Shown here piece by piece: positions 1 through 11,639 of a stretch of DNA of 64,000 nucleotides. How positions within the stretch are numbered: the stretch's first letter is position 1; each line of letters starts with the position of its first letter. The notes under the pieces are model-generated. The model searched no databases. It saw only the letters and a program-made list of their open reading frames with translations, and had not been told where the DNA came from. The position numbers were made by a program, and so were the translations under genes. The stretch lies in the NCBI RefSeq assembly GCF_046630445.1, contig NC_092338.1, forward strand, positions 204,769,501-204,833,500. Direction: 5' to 3'. This stretch comes from Rutidosis leptorrhynchoides. Its lineage: Eukaryota; Streptophyta; Magnoliopsida; Asterales; Asteraceae.

Positions 1-184
1 CTGCGGATTTTGATTTTTCTTTACCAAATTGTAACTTATTATCTTCGCATCTGGATTCTTTTCTTACTCCGTCCAATTTTTCTCTGATTAATGATACTAT
101 TTCACTTGGAAGGACGTCATTATTACGTTTAGTGATCAAAGCGTGTAGCATTAGACCATGGTTTAGTTCACAGGAAGTCTTCAT
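1..184 (-). CDS. Start of an Athila post-pol reading frame, open to the window edge
   Basis: On the minus strand a reading frame starts with ATG at 184 and stays open to the left edge for 61 codons, beginning MKTSCELNHG. It lies downstream of the integrase in the element's own orientation, the position where Athila elements often carry an extra ORF, sometimes called env-like. I do not recognise a domain in this stretch and no membrane segment is visible. It may be the start of a larger protein or a chance frame. Confidence 0.35.
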   Translation of the reverse strand, partial: MKTSCELNHGLMLHALITKRNNDVLPSEIVSLIREKLDGVRKESRCEDNKLQFGKEKSKSA

Positions 185-356
185 TTCGTAAAAACCTAAA
201 AAAAATAAAAATTCAGAATGGGGGGAGAAGACTAGTTCTTTAGGGTCTGCTAGGGAAAGACTATTCGGGTTCCATTTTCGAGAACTACACGAAAACAGAC
301 AATCTAACTCTAACAGAAATACATATTATCCTTTAAAGACTTGATTCTCCCCACAC
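185..356 (-). other. Untranslated spacer between Athila integrase and post-pol frame
   Basis: No supported coding sequence. The plus strand has an A-rich run followed by a G-rich stretch near 220-235. That is pyrimidine-rich in the element's orientation, so it is not the element's polypurine tract. Confidence 0.5.
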
Positions 357-359
357 TTA

Positions 360-1500
360 GTTAGCTGTGGTATCGAAATTGTGATTAACTTCGTTGTCGA
401 CTTCCATCGGACTATCTATGTAATGTTTAACTCTGTGACCATTAACTTTAAATTCAATTCCATTTGAATTTATTAATTCTGTCGTTCCGTATGGGAAAAC
501 TCTTTTGACTATGAATGGTCCAGACCATCTTGATTTCAATTTTCCAGGAAATAGCTTGAGTATTGAATTAAAAAGAAGAACTCTATCTCCTTCTTTAAAT
601 TCTTTTGAACTTCTGATTCTTTTATCATGCCATTTCTTCGTTCTTTCTTTATAGATTAATGAATTTTCGTATGCTTCATGTCTTAATTCTTCTAATTCGT
701 TTAATTGATTTAACCGTAGACGTCCAGCTTCATGTAAATCAAGATTACATGTCTTCAAAGCCCAAAATGCTTTGTGTTCAATTTCTACTGGAAGATGACA
801 TGCTTTTCCGTAAACAAGTTTAAAAGGTGTGGTTCCAATTGGAGTTATGTAGGCTGTTCTAAAAGCCCAGAGTGCATCCTCCAACTTAATGGACCATTCC
901 TTCGGATTTGATCCTACGGTTTTTTCTAGAATACGTTTTAAAGCTCAGTTGGTATTTTCAACTTGTCCACTAGTTTGTGGATGATATGTAGTGGAGATTT
1001 TATGAGTTACTCCATATCTTTTAAGAACTTTCTCAAGTTGATTATTACAGAAATGAGTTCCCCGATCACTTATTAAAGCTTTCGGTGTTCCAAACCTTGC
1101 AAAAAGACGTTTTAAAAAGTTTACTACATCTCGTTCATCGTTAGTTGGGAGAGCTTGTGCTTCCGCCCATTTAGATACATAATCAATGGCTACGAGAATA
1201 TATAGATTATTATGAGATTTTGGAAATGGACCCATAAAGTCAATACCCCAAATGTCAAATACTTCACATACTTGAATGACATTTTGTGGCATTTCATCAC
1301 TTTGACTTATTTTTTCGGCCCTTTGACAAGCATCACATGATTTGCAAAGAAGGTGTGCGTCTTTGTAAATTGTAGGCCAATAGAATCCAGCATCATAAAC
1401 TTTTCTTGCTGTTAGTTGAGGCCCATAATGCCCTCCTGTTGGTCCTGTGTGACAATGGTTTAAAATTTTACTAGCTTCATCTCCGAATACACATCGGCGT
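360..1500 (-). pseudogene. Athila integrase
   Basis: This fossil integrase would insert element cDNA into the host chromosome. On the minus strand the zinc-binding HHCC domain is visible at about 1320-1460, with HCHTGPTGG and later CKSCDACQ. The catalytic core starts near 1264 ([13 protein letters not shown]) and includes ISDRGTHF and [10 protein letters not shown], which carry the expected second Asp and the Glu of the DDE triad. The C-terminal part extends to about 360 and includes [11 protein letters not shown], a motif typical of gypsy integrase tails. It follows RNase H directly, as expected for Ty3/gypsy. It is broken as part of the element. Confidence 0.9.
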
Positions 1501-1739
1501 ATTATTCCATCGGGACAACTTTTAAACAGATGTGGATCTTCCCAAAAATAGTGTTTTATATCACTGGAGAATTTCTTTCGTTTTTGGTACGATAATCCTT
1601 TTTCAAGGAATCCACATACTAAGTAGTTTGCATAGTCTGCAAACCATGGTATTTCATTATAATCTATCTTCAATAGATATTCATCAGGAAAGTTGTCTTG
1701 TATGGCCGATTCATTTAGAACTTCTAATTCGGGATTTTC

Positions 1740-2120
1740 AAGACGAGAAAGATGATCAGCGGCGAGATTTTTTGCTCCTCTTTTATCTCGGATTTCAATA
1801 TCGAACTCTTGTAAGAGTAAGATCCAACGGATTAATCTTGGTTTAGCATCTTGTTTCGAAAATAGGTATCTAAGAGCAGAATGGTCGGTATAGACCACCG
1901 TTTTTGCTAGAACGAGATATGAACGAAATTTGTCAAAAGCAAAGACAATAGCAAGGAGTTCTTTTTCAGTAGTTGTGTAATTCGTTTGTGCTTCTTGTAA
2001 CGTCTTACTAGCATAATATATAGGTTGAAATCGTTTTTCAATCCTTTGTCCTAAAACGGCTCCCATTGCAAAATCAATTGCATCGCACATAAGTTCAAAC
2101 GGTAGATTCCAATTTGGTGT
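1740..2120 (-). pseudogene. Athila RNase H
   Basis: The segment shows the retroelement RNase H pattern: [14 protein letters not shown] with the first catalytic Asp, [23 protein letters not shown] with the catalytic Glu, and [11 protein letters not shown] with the next Asp. It ends with AADHLSRL, the usual link to the integrase. This domain removes genomic RNA during reverse transcription in the virus-like particle. It lies between the reverse transcriptase and the integrase in the standard Ty3/gypsy order. Confidence 0.9.
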
Positions 2121-2219
2121 TATCATGATCGGCGCATTAGTAAGTTTCTCTTTAAGAATATTAAAAGATTTGATGCATTCATCTGAAAAGATGAATGGAG
2201 CATCCTTTTATAGGATTTT

Positions 2220-3145
2220 ATTCATAGGAGTGGCAATTTTAGAAAAATCTTTTATGAAACGTCGGTAAAAACCGGCATGCCCTAGAAAACTCCTAACTCC
2301 TCTAACATTGGTGGGATGTAGAAGTTTAGCAATTACATCTACTTTAGCTCTATCCACTTCAATTCCTTCCTTTGAAATTTTATGACCAAGAACGATGCCT
2401 TCTTTAACCATGAAATGGCATTTCTCCCAATTAAGTACTAGATTTGATTGTTCGCATCTAATAAGCATTCGTTCCAGATTAACTAGACATGATTCAAAAG
2501 TATCACCGAAGACTGAAAAATCATCCATGAAAACTTCCATGCATTCTTTTATCATGTCGTGAAAAATCGCCATCATGCACCTTTGAAAGGTTGCAGGGGC
2601 GTTGCAAAGTCCAAATGGCATGCTTTTGTAAGCAAAAGTACCATAAGGGCACGTGAATGTGGTTTTCTCTTGATCTTCGGGTGCTATTGGAATTTGAAAA
2701 TATCCGGAAAAACCATCAAGAAAACAATAGTAACTATTTCCGGCTAATCTTTCCAACATTTGATCAATAAAAGGTAAGGGAAAGTGATCTTTTCTGGTGG
2801 CGTCATTTAATTTTCTATAATCAATACATACACGCCATCCTGTTACAGTCCTAGTAGGAATAAGCTCATTTTTCTCATTTGTAATGACAGTCATGCCACC
2901 CTTCTTAGGCACGCATTGAACTGGGCTTACCCATGGACTATCAGAAATTGGATAAATTAAACCTGCATCTAGTAGTTTAATAATTTCTTTCTTAACAACA
3001 TCTTGCATATTAGGATTTAGTCTTCGTTGGCGTTGCACATACGTTTTATGACCTTCTTCCATAAGGATTTTATGTGTGCAATACGAAAGACTTATTCCTT
3101 TAATATCATGAATCTTCCATGTAATAGCTGGTTTATGAGCTTTCA
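2220..3145 (-). pseudogene. Athila reverse transcriptase
   Basis: This is the catalytic palm of the element's reverse transcriptase. WRVCIDYRKLNDATRKDHFP, SYYCFLDGFSGYFQI (first catalytic Asp), MPFGLCNAPATFQRCMM and EVFMDDFSVFG (the catalytic Asp pair) are all readable on the minus strand. A connection domain with VRSFLGHAGFYRRFIKDFSK follows. The wording is that of the Athila lineage rather than of chromoviruses such as the Tekay copies elsewhere in this window. The element as a whole is broken. Confidence 0.93.
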
Positions 3146-3149
3146 ACAC

Positions 3150-3460
3150 AGAAATGAGTTATGATTTCTCATTTTCAGTAAGAGAAGACGATATTATTAC
3201 AGGTAATTCAGATTCACCATGTAAATAAGCGTATTCTAAATGGTTTGGAAGTGGCTTTAACTCTAATGTTGGAGGTTCTTCTATCGATGATTTATATCGA
3301 TATCTGTCTTCTTCTTTTAGCATTTGAATTTCTTCTGTTGTTGGTTCATATCCATTAGCTATTAGTGTAGCTAACATTTCAACTTCATCAATTGGTTCAT
3401 TACCTTCTCCTAAAGAACATTCTCCCGTTCCTTGTAATTCTGGAAATTCTTCTTACAATT
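3150..3460 (-). pseudogene. Athila protease-RT linker
   Basis: Coding-like minus-strand sequence joins the protease and reverse transcriptase and includes EEPPTLELKPLPNHLEYA. That phrase is typical of the protease-RT junction in Ty3/gypsy elements (PPTLELKPLP, LEYAYL). No separate catalytic activity is expected. Confidence 0.75.
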
Positions 3461-3559
3461 CTGCATGTGAATCTATAGTTTGAATATAATAACATGTATC
3501 ATCTACAGATTGCGGTTGTTGCATTGCTCTATCAACTGAAAAGGTAACACTCTCATCCT

Positions 3560-3930
3560 CTATACTTAGGGTCAGTTTCTTACCAAACACGTCTATCATT
3601 GCTTTAGCCGTGTTTAAGAATGGTCTTCCTAATATGAGAGGAACTTGAGAATCTTCTTCCATGTCCAGAACAACAAAATCTACTAGAAATACTAAAGTAC
3701 CAACTTTAACTAGCATGTTCTCCATTATCCCTCTAGGATATTTTATTGATCGATCGGCTAGTTGTATGCTTATTCGTGTTGGTTTCAATTCTCCAAGGTC
3801 TAGTTTAGCGTATAGTGAATACGGCATTAAATTTATACTAGCACCTAAGTCTGCCAATGCTTCTATTGAACTAAGACTACCCAGAAAACATGGAATTGTG
3901 AAACTTCCTGGATCAGATAGTTTTTCTGGT
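3560..3930 (-). pseudogene. Athila aspartic protease
   Basis: A retropepsin-like domain is recognisable from LADLGASINLMPYSLY, where the catalytic loop reads D-L-G-A near 3848, and from PLILGRPFLNTAKAMIDV, the conserved C-terminal ILGRPFL signature of Athila and Tat proteases. It would cleave the Gag-Pol polyprotein in the particle. It sits between Gag with its zinc knuckle and the reverse transcriptase. Confidence 0.88.
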
Positions 3931-4149
3931 ATCTTATTCAACAGCACTACTGAACAATTAGCATTCATAGTAACAGCCGAGAGTTCTTCCATTTTCTTTC
4001 TATTTGAGATTAGATCTTTCATAAATTTAGCATATCTAGGCATTCCTGAAATCACATCAATGAAAGGAAGATTTACATTTATCTGTTTAAACATATCCAA
4101 GAATTTGGATTGCTCGGCTTCAAGTTTTTCTTTTTTCATTTTACTCGGG

Positions 4150-5957
4150 TAAGGAAGTGGTGGTTGGTATGGTTTAACATAAGGTTTAGCCTTAACTGTG
4201 TTATCTTCATTAACCTTTTCAACTACCGGTTCTTTTTCCTTATCTTGATCAGGTTGTGGTTCTTGTGGAGTAGGAACAGCTTCATCAAAAGTTACAGGTA
4301 TTTCAGGTGGTTTAAGTGTTGTACCACTTCTTGTGGTAATGGCTTTAGCTGTTTCATTCCGGGAGTTAGCATTTGTATCACTAGGTAAACTTCCCAGTTT
4401 TCTCTCTCCTATTAACCTTGCTAGGTTACTTACTTCTTGTTCCAAGTTTTGAATAGAAGCTTGTTGATTTCTAAATGCTTGAGCATTTTGTTCATTGGTT
4501 TGTTTTTGAGATGTGAAAAACTGCGTTTGAGTTTCAACTAGCTTCGTCATCATATCTTCTAAATTCGGCTTTTTATCATCGGGTTGTGGTGGTTTATTTT
4601 CAAAATTAGGTCTTTGCTGGTTGTAAGCATTATTGGATACTTGTTGATTACTAGGAACTTGTTGGTTGTTGTATGGAATATTTCGGTTATAATTCTGATT
4701 TTGATTGTAAATCGGTCTTGGCGGTTGATAATTATTCTGATAATTATTTCCAGGCCTTTGGTTTATGTATGAAATATTCTCTCTTTGTTCCATTGTTAAT
4801 TCAATACTGAGACAATCTTTTGTCAAATGTGGTCCTCCACACTGCTCACAATTAATTCGTATTGAGTGGATATCTTTAGTCATCTTTTCCATTCGTCTCT
4901 CGACAACATCTATCTTTACAGAAATGGAATCTAAGTCATGGCTAGAATCGGCTCTAGCTGCTTTAGATGATCTAACGATATCTTTTTCTTGATGCCACTC
5001 ATGTGAGTGGGAAGCAGTGTTATCAATAATTTTGTAAGCATCAGTTTCAGTTTTCTTCATAATAGAACCACCAGCTGCTATATCGATGTCTTTCCTTGTA
5101 GTGATGTCGCATCCTTGGTAGAATATTTGTACTATTTGACAGGTGTCTAAACCATGTTGCGAACATCCTCTTAATAACTTTCCAAATCTTGTTCATGCCT
5201 CATATAGAGTTTCATTTGGTTTCTGTGTGAACGTAACAATTTCTCCTTGAAGTCTTACGGCTTTAGATGCAGGAAAGAATTGTTTAAGAAAATTTTCAAC
5301 TAAAACGTCCCATGTATCGATCGCCCCTTCAGGTAACGATTCCAACCAATCTTTGGCTTCTCCCTTTAAAGTCCAGGGAAATAACATGAGATATATCTGT
5401 TCATCCTCTACTTCTCGGATTTTAAATAGTGTGCAGATCCTATTAAAGGTACGAAGATGTTCATTTGGATCTTCCTTTGACGCACCACTAAATTGGCATT
5501 GATTAGTCACCATATATAGAATTTGTCCTTTGATTTCATAATCTGGCGCATTAATGTCAGGATGAGTAATTGCGTGACCTTGGCCAGTGCGTTTAGCTCT
5601 CATTCGGTCTTCCATACTTAAAGGTTCCAGATTCTCCATAATTGAATTTGTTGAATCGGAATCACTAGAGGATTCTGATTTAATGGTCCGTTCCTCAACA
5701 ATCTCTGTTTGAATGATTGGTGGTTCCGGAGGGAAAATTAATGGTTCAGGATCTACGAATCGTCCCTGAATATTCTCCGGATTCTCAATTGTGAGGTCGG
5801 ATTCAAAAAATGGATTATCGGAAATTTGACTTGGAGTACTTGGTTGACTGGATGACGATTCTAAAGAAAAATCAACGGCGGTAATATTAGCTAGATGTCT
5901 TGATCTAGTTACAGGTGGTGAACGTACAAAAGGTGGTGAACGTCTTGCTCGGTGCAT
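4150..5957 (-). pseudogene. Athila Gag with zinc knuckle
   Basis: Gag is the structural protein of the virus-like particle. The N-terminal part (about 5200-5957) begins MHRARRSPP and contains the retrotransposon-gag core: ASKEDPNEHLRTFNRICTLF, LMLFPWTLKGEAKDWLESLP and FLKQFFPASK. Further along, a single knuckle CEQCGGPHLTKDC (about 4810-4855) would bind RNA. An Asn/Gln/Pro-rich stretch and a Pro/Glu-rich linker lead to the protease. The gene is broken as part of this fossil. Confidence 0.88.
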
Positions 5958-5959
5958 TC

Positions 5960-7450
5960 ACTGAATATCCTATTAGTTTTTAAAAAGAAAGAAAAATTAT
6001 ATAAGTTATCCAATTAATAGACTTTTCTGATTTTGCCCACGTTTCGAATAGCCAAAAGATGCAGCAGAGGGGCAGGATTCGTTTGGTCTCAATATAATTG
6101 AGAACTGTTTGGCTCCAATAACCCGGTCCACGTACAAATCCAACTATTACTACGAACCAGAAAATTTTGATGTCTATCAATTTAACCACTTAAAATAAAT
6201 TTTCGTAATTTTAAGAAATTTAGATAAGAAGTAGAGAAAATTCTAAGTCCTAAAAACTAGAATAGCGAGAAATAAGAAAGAAAAAGAGCACGTCGAAAAA
6301 GAAAAGGGTTGAAAAATAAAAGGCGTCGAAAAATAAGAAAGAAAAAGAAAATGACTATAAAACTTTAAAACACTCGACTAACCCAACCTTATTACTATCA
6401 CTAACTTAAAATTATAATCGCAAATTGAGATTACTAATTGGAATGATAATTGATACATAGGTAAAAGGCGTCTAAAAATATTAAAGCTTACAAGTAAATC
6501 TATATCCCAAATGGCAATAACTTAAAAAGAAACTAAAACTTAAAAAGGTGTCGCAAAATTCTAAAGCACCTAAATCTTAGTCTAAAGAAAAAGCACTTAA
6601 GGGATTTTACGGCAAGGCCTAAAAATCTATAAATAAAAATAACTATGGCAAAAATTATATCTTAAAACTAAATACGAGCGAAAAATACAAATATTACGCT
6701 AAAAACAATTAAAAAGAGACAAAATATAAAAATATACTAAATATTGTAAAAAGTACAATTTTTATAAAAATATTATTTTTATATTATTTATTTTATAAAA
6801 CTATTAAGTTTTATATTTTATTTAAACTAATTTAACTAAATAATACAAATAATAAAATAACTAAACTAATTAATATAATATAAATAACCTAATTAGGTTT
6901 AAAGTTAATAATAATAATAATAATAATTACCCCGTATTAATTGCGATTAGGGTTTCTGGTCACGTGTGTCAGGGCGGCTCCGCGAGTTTCGGTGCCCGAA
7001 GCTGGAAAACTCCGCGAGTCGCGGGGTTCGAAAATTTAGATTAGGTAGCTTCGTTTGATAGGTTTCGGTTTTTTTATTTATTTATATATATTTTTTTTAT
7101 TTTTCTGTTTTTAATTTAATTAAAATATTTATATAATTTAAATAAAACTTATATTTTAAAAACTAGAATAGAAATAAAAATATGTTACAATTTTATAAAT
7201 AAAAATCTTAAAACTAGATTTATATATAAATTTTTTTTCGGTTTTTGATTTTATGTTTTAAATAAAAACAAAATATTTAAATAAAACTTATATTTTTATA
7301 AAATAAAAATAAAGAAACTTTATAAAACTTAAATATTTCACAAACTCTTAAAAATATTTATATTTTTATTTTCTTTTTATGTTTTCGAATATTTAAAACG
7401 TATTTTTAGAAAAACGTATTTTTTTTATTATGTGTGGCGTTTCGCTTCGG
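5960..7450 (-). other. Athila untranslated leader
   Basis: About 1.5 kb between the primer binding site and Gag holds no supported ORF. It is strongly AT-rich, with long A/T runs between 6640 and 7440. An isolated GC-rich patch at 6970-7030 carries CTCCGCGAG-type words that also occur in the LTR. Such long leaders are usual for Athila and are expected to hold packaging or translation signals; none can be identified from sequence alone. Confidence 0.7.
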
Positions 7451-7471
7451 CGATCCCCGGCAGCGACGCCA
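7451..7471 (-). other. Athila primer binding site, tRNA-Asp type
   Basis: Read on the minus strand the site is TGGCGTCGCTGCCGGGGATC, nearly the complement of the 3' end of plant tRNA-Asp, which would read TGGCGCCGTTGCCGGGGA. tRNA-Asp priming is known for Athila. It lies about nine bases inside the LTR boundary. Confidence 0.85.
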
Positions 7472-8822
7472 ATAAATACTTGATGTCAAAGCTAAGGGGT
7501 ATAAAATACTATTAAATTTTACTAGGAAATACTATTAAATATGATACAATTTTACACAAGATATTTATTTATTTATAGAATGGATATACTTAAACCTTGC
7601 TACAACACTTATAGGCAGTGTACCTAATCGTACAGTAGTGTAGTTTTTAGTAAGTCCGGTTCGTTCCACAGGGAATCTTTTAACAAAGCTTAACGCTATA
7701 TTAGTTTTATTTTATAAAAATACAAATATATATATAAGTAATATTATTATTATTATAAAGGGGGGTTTTTACCGTTTAATTGTCGATTTTAAAAACTTTA
7801 GTCGCAGTTAAAACCTAATGTAAAATATTAAAAATAAATACAAGACTTAATTTAAAGCGTAAAGTAAATAACGATAAGGAAATTGCGATAAATAAAAGTG
7901 CGATAAAATTGCAATAATTAAAAAGTACGATAATTAAAAGTGCAATTAAATACAATAACAATAAATAAAAGTGCGATAATTAGAAGTGCAATTAAATATA
8001 AAATAAAGGAAATTAAATATGAAATAAAAGAATTATGCTTATTTAAACTTCCGTAATCATGATGTTTGACGTGTTGATTTTAGTTTTATGCCCATGGGTT
8101 AATTGTCCTTTGTCCTGGATTATTTAATATGTCCGTCTGGTTTTTGTCCATAACATTCCATCAGTCATAAATATAAAGTGCGAGTGTCCTCGTCAAATTA
8201 TCCTTATACCCGAAGTTAAATATTCCAACTAATTGGGGACTTAAACTGTAACAAGATTTTAATACTTTGTTTAATAATTACACCAGATTATCGACTGCGT
8301 GTAACCCAAGGTTTTAATACTTTGTTAACAATTGTGCCAAGTGTCCTTGTACATAATTTCACCCCTGTTTTAATAATTCTAGTGACTATTAATCCATTCC
8401 CGTGTCCGGTTAAATGAACGATTATTCGTACATATAAATACCCCGCCCATCATATCCGATCGAGTGTATATGGTTATTTATAGGGACGTCCAATTGTAAA
8501 CCTTTATATTAAAATTAACAAACTATCATTTAGTTAAACAAATATAAAGCCCATTAATAGCCCATAGTCTAATTTCCACAAGTGTCGTTCTTTTGTCCAA
8601 ACCCCAATTATGGTACAAAGCCCAATTACCCAATTTTAGTAATTAGCCCAACATCATGATTACTTCGGATTAAATAAGCATAATAATAACTTAGCTACGA
8701 GACATTTAAATTAAAAAGGTTGAACATAACTTACAATGATTGAAAATAGCGTAGCGTTACACGGACAGAATTTCGACTTACACCCTTACAACATTCGCTA
8801 ACATACCCTTATTATTAGAATT

Positions 8823-8887
8823 AGAATTAAAATTAAAATTAAAATTAAAATTAAAATTAAAATTAAAATTAAAATATATATATATAT
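8823..8887. repeat. AAAATT hexamer tandem repeat followed by TA run
   Basis: About eight copies of AAAATT in a row run straight into a short TA microsatellite. They lie inside the Athila LTR and probably arose by replication slippage. Confidence 0.9.
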
Positions 8888-8975
8888 TACGTTTACATAT
8901 AGAGAAAGAGAGATTTTATGGATATTTTTTTCGTCGAACTGTGTTGCCTTTTATAGGAATTTTCGTCCAGGTAAT

Positions 8976-9027
8976 CTCCGCGACTCGCGGTTCTTTTGGT
9001 CTTCGAACTCCGCAAGTCGCGGAGTTC
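8976..9027. repeat. Inverted GC-rich words in the Athila LTR
   Basis: CTCCGCGACTCGCGG (8976-8990) and a 23-base near-palindrome built on ACTCCGCAAGTCGCGGAGT (9005-9027) lie 14 bases apart. Related words CTCCGCGAG (6978-6986) and ACTCCGCGAGTCGCGGGGT (from 7009) occur in the leader. They stand out against the AT-rich surroundings. Confidence 0.8.
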
Positions 9028-9493
9028 GTTTTTACAGCTCACCCAACCTTGGCTCTTTGTTTACCGACGGATTTAAATATAAATATAATATATAAATAAT
9101 TTTTAAGAATTATTTAAATATTATATTATATTTATGTGCATAGTTGACTTGTAATTTTTAGTCCGTTGCGTCGAGCGTTGAGAGTTGACTCTGGTCCCGG
9201 TTCCGAATTTTCGAACGTCCTTGCGTACAATTTAATATCTTGTACTTTGCGTTTTGTAACTTGTACTCATGTAATTTCGAGACGTTTCTTATCAATAATT
9301 GGAACCTCTTTGATTGTCTTTTGTACTTTTGAGCTTTTTGGTCGTTTGCGTCTTCAATTCGTCAAATCTGCCTTTTGTCTTCACTTTTTATTATTTAAAC
9401 GAATATCACTTGTAAATAGGACAATTGCAACTAAAAGCTTGTCTTTCTTGAGGAATAATGCTATGAAGTATATGTTCGTTTTTAGCATTATCA

Positions 9494-10463
9494 ATGGTAC
9501 TTGGACTTGTTTTTTAATCGACAAACCCCGCAGGTTTGGCAGCAACAGACGCAGCACTAGAATGGTTTGGTAGGGTTGTTTTGGTTCGCAAAAACAGCAG
9601 GAAATAGGAGGGTTTACAGCAGCAATTCGATGACTAATGTTGATGATGATTGGCGACAGCAGGCTAGGTGTTTTGAAAGGTGATTTAGTTGACTGAATAA
9701 AGAAAAGAAACTAGAGGTTGTCGACAGAAAATTGAGGGAAAAACAGGAGATAATCAGTCGACTAATGCAAGGTTTATGTGATGAATAACTTGGAAAACTT
9801 GAGAATTTATATAGGATTGCTAGGTTTCCTAATTAAACTAGGTTAGCTTGGTGATCAAGTGTGGTAGTTTGTGTTTAATTAGAACTTGTAGACTTAGTGA
9901 CCAAGTTTTTCTCTAAATTTCCTATACAGCCGATTTGTTTGATACATAGCATTCCTTTTTTTTATACGGCATATTATTATTTATTTAAGTATATTTTTTT
10001 ATTAATATTATTAATATTAGGGTTATATTTATTTAATTATATTTTATTTATTTATTAGACCTTTACTTTTATAAATTTTTAATTTAGTTCATATCATTTT
10101 TTTATTATCACTTAAATCCTTTCTAAATTAGTTTTAATTTATATAATTGTATTTGTTATAAGGTTAGCTATTAACAAAAGTAATTTAATTTACATATACG
10201 TTCATAATGTTAATAATTCATATAATTTAATTTACACCGGGGTTAGGGTTTATATTATTAATTTGATGTTAGGGTTAAGACTTATAATATTAATGAACCT
10301 TCAAGGTTAGAGTTTAGATTAGGTTTAAGGTTTCAGGTTTAATTACGAGCATTATTCATAAGTCATTTAATACGTCTTGATAACAACCCTAATGATGAGA
10401 CACAGAACAAGAAAACGAAACCCTAATTAGTAAATTCAGAATGGAAAAATGAGGGTTGTTATA
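9494..10463 (-). repeat. Tekay-B 3' LTR, first 970 bp
   Basis: The segment is almost identical to 23895-24865 and differs by about twenty substitutions or small length changes. The right end, ATAAC on the minus strand, follows the polypurine tract GGGGAGGTAC. The rest of this LTR lies beyond the Athila insertion, outside the window. Confidence 0.9.
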
Positions 10464-10473
10464 GTACCTCCCC
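10464..10473 (-). other. Tekay-B polypurine tract
   Basis: GGGGAGGTAC on the minus strand lies immediately before the 3' LTR. It corresponds to the GGGCAGGTAC in the same place in Tekay-A at about 40008-40017. It would prime plus-strand DNA synthesis. Confidence 0.8.
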
Positions 10474-10499
10474 GTTAATTTAAACTTCGTCCCGAAGTT

Positions 10500-10700
10500 T
10501 CAGGAACACTTCTCGGATGTATTAACGTTTGAGAATAGATGAGGATATTTCCGCTTCATCCTGTTTTCACGTTCCCAGGTATACTCGGGGCCTCTACGTG
10601 AATTCCAACGGATCTTAACAACAAGAATAGAGCTTTGTTTCAAACGTTTATCCTCATGATCCAGAACTTCTCTAGGTTTTTCGATGATGTGAAATTTATG
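10500..10700 (-). pseudogene. Tekay-B chromodomain remnant
   Basis: The minus strand encodes RRGPEYTWERENRMKRKYP close to the 3' LTR, the C-terminal part of the chromodomain at the end of Tekay/Del integrases. Tekay-A has the equivalent RRGPEFTWEREDQMKKKYP. The chromodomain is thought to target integration to heterochromatin. The integrase core that should precede it is missing here. Confidence 0.8.
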
Positions 10701-10949
10701 CGAAGATCATTCAAGGGAATAACGAGTATGCCGTCAACAAGACACTTTCTAAGATTCGAGATGTGAAATGTATGAACTTTATTTAACAGGAAGTGTTGAC
10801 TAAAAATTACCATTCGATCGACGTTTTGTTAAAGCAAAGTCTACACTTAATTACTGTGGGGACCTACTTGAATGAGAGTTGATATTGTATGAAGTTTCAG
10901 CTAAAAAAGCCTAGGTGATTAGAATATCTAGTCTTATGGACTTCCTCCA

Positions 10950-11570
10950 TGACTAGTTCTTGAAAATTTCTGATTAATGGTGATTTTTATAGGATCGACA
11001 TGTATTCCTTCATTATTAACTATATGTCCAAAGAATTGTACGATTAGTAGCCAAAGTTCACACTTGGAAAACTTGGCATTCAGTTGTTCCTTCTTTAAGA
11101 GCACTAGAATCAATTGCAGATGTTGCTCATGCTCTTTCTCGCTCTTGGAATAGATTAAGATGTCATTAATGAAAACGGTTATGAATTTATCAAGATAAGG
11201 TTTGCATACACGGTTCATAAGATCCATGAATACAGCAGGAGTATTGGTTAATCCAAAAGGCATGACAAGAGACTCATAATGCTCATAACGGATTCGGAAA
11301 GCAGTCTTAGAAACGTCAACTTCATTGACTCTCAATTGATGATAGCCCGACCAAAGATCAATCTTCGAATCGAGACTTGATCCTTGCAGTTGGTCAAACA
11401 TGTCATCAATAAGCGGGAATAGATAACGGTTTTTGATGGTTAGCTTGTTGAGTTCTCGGTAATCAATACACATTCTTAATGTGCCACCTTTCTTCTTAAG
11501 GAAAAGAACGAGTGCTCCCCATGAAGGCAAGCTAGGACGAATGAAACCTTTCTCCAAAAGTTCTTGGAGT
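10950..11570 (-). pseudogene. Tekay-B partial reverse transcriptase
   Basis: [48 protein letters not shown] and the ILIYSK region are visible on the minus strand. The match to the Tekay-A reverse transcriptase is close. The domain is joined almost directly to a chromodomain remnant, showing a large internal deletion of RNase H and integrase. Confidence 0.9.
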
Positions 11571-11639
11571 TGGTTAGATAATTTCTTCCTTTCGGATGGA
11601 GCTAAGAGGTATGGTACCTATGCAATAGGTACATCACCT

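Larger units (their letters stand above)
1..9493 (-). mobile_element. Athila-type Ty3/gypsy retrotransposon, incomplete at the left edge
   Basis: Read on the minus strand, the order is 5' LTR (about 7481-9493), primer binding site (7451-7471), an AT-rich leader, Gag, protease, reverse transcriptase, RNase H and integrase, followed by a post-pol segment that runs off the window. The RT block with YPISDS, the VPKKGGMTV stretch and the tRNA-Asp-like primer site are characteristic of the Athila lineage as I know it. The outer LTR end begins TGATAATGC on the minus strand and abuts sequence that matches the interior of the Tekay-B LTR near 23895, so Athila inserted into Tekay-B. The coding part is broken, with roughly five interruptions. 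Only one LTR is in the window, so age cannot be estimated from LTR divergence; it must be younger than its Tekay-B host. Confidence 0.92.
7481..9493 (-). repeat. Athila 5' LTR
   Basis: The inner end is inferred from TG at 7481 (CA on the minus strand) close to the primer binding site. The outer end is inferred from CA at 9493, where the minus strand starts TGATAATGC and where similarity to the Tekay-B LTR begins at 9494. Length is about 2.0 kb, reasonable for Athila. No partner LTR is in the window, so the inner boundary is approximate. Open frames inside it, such as the one around 9166-9573, have no coding signal. Confidence 0.75.

Noticed and set aside
9166-9573. A 135-codon plus-strand frame
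   Set aside because: It crosses the Athila LTR end into the Tekay-B LTR and is a chance frame with no domain.
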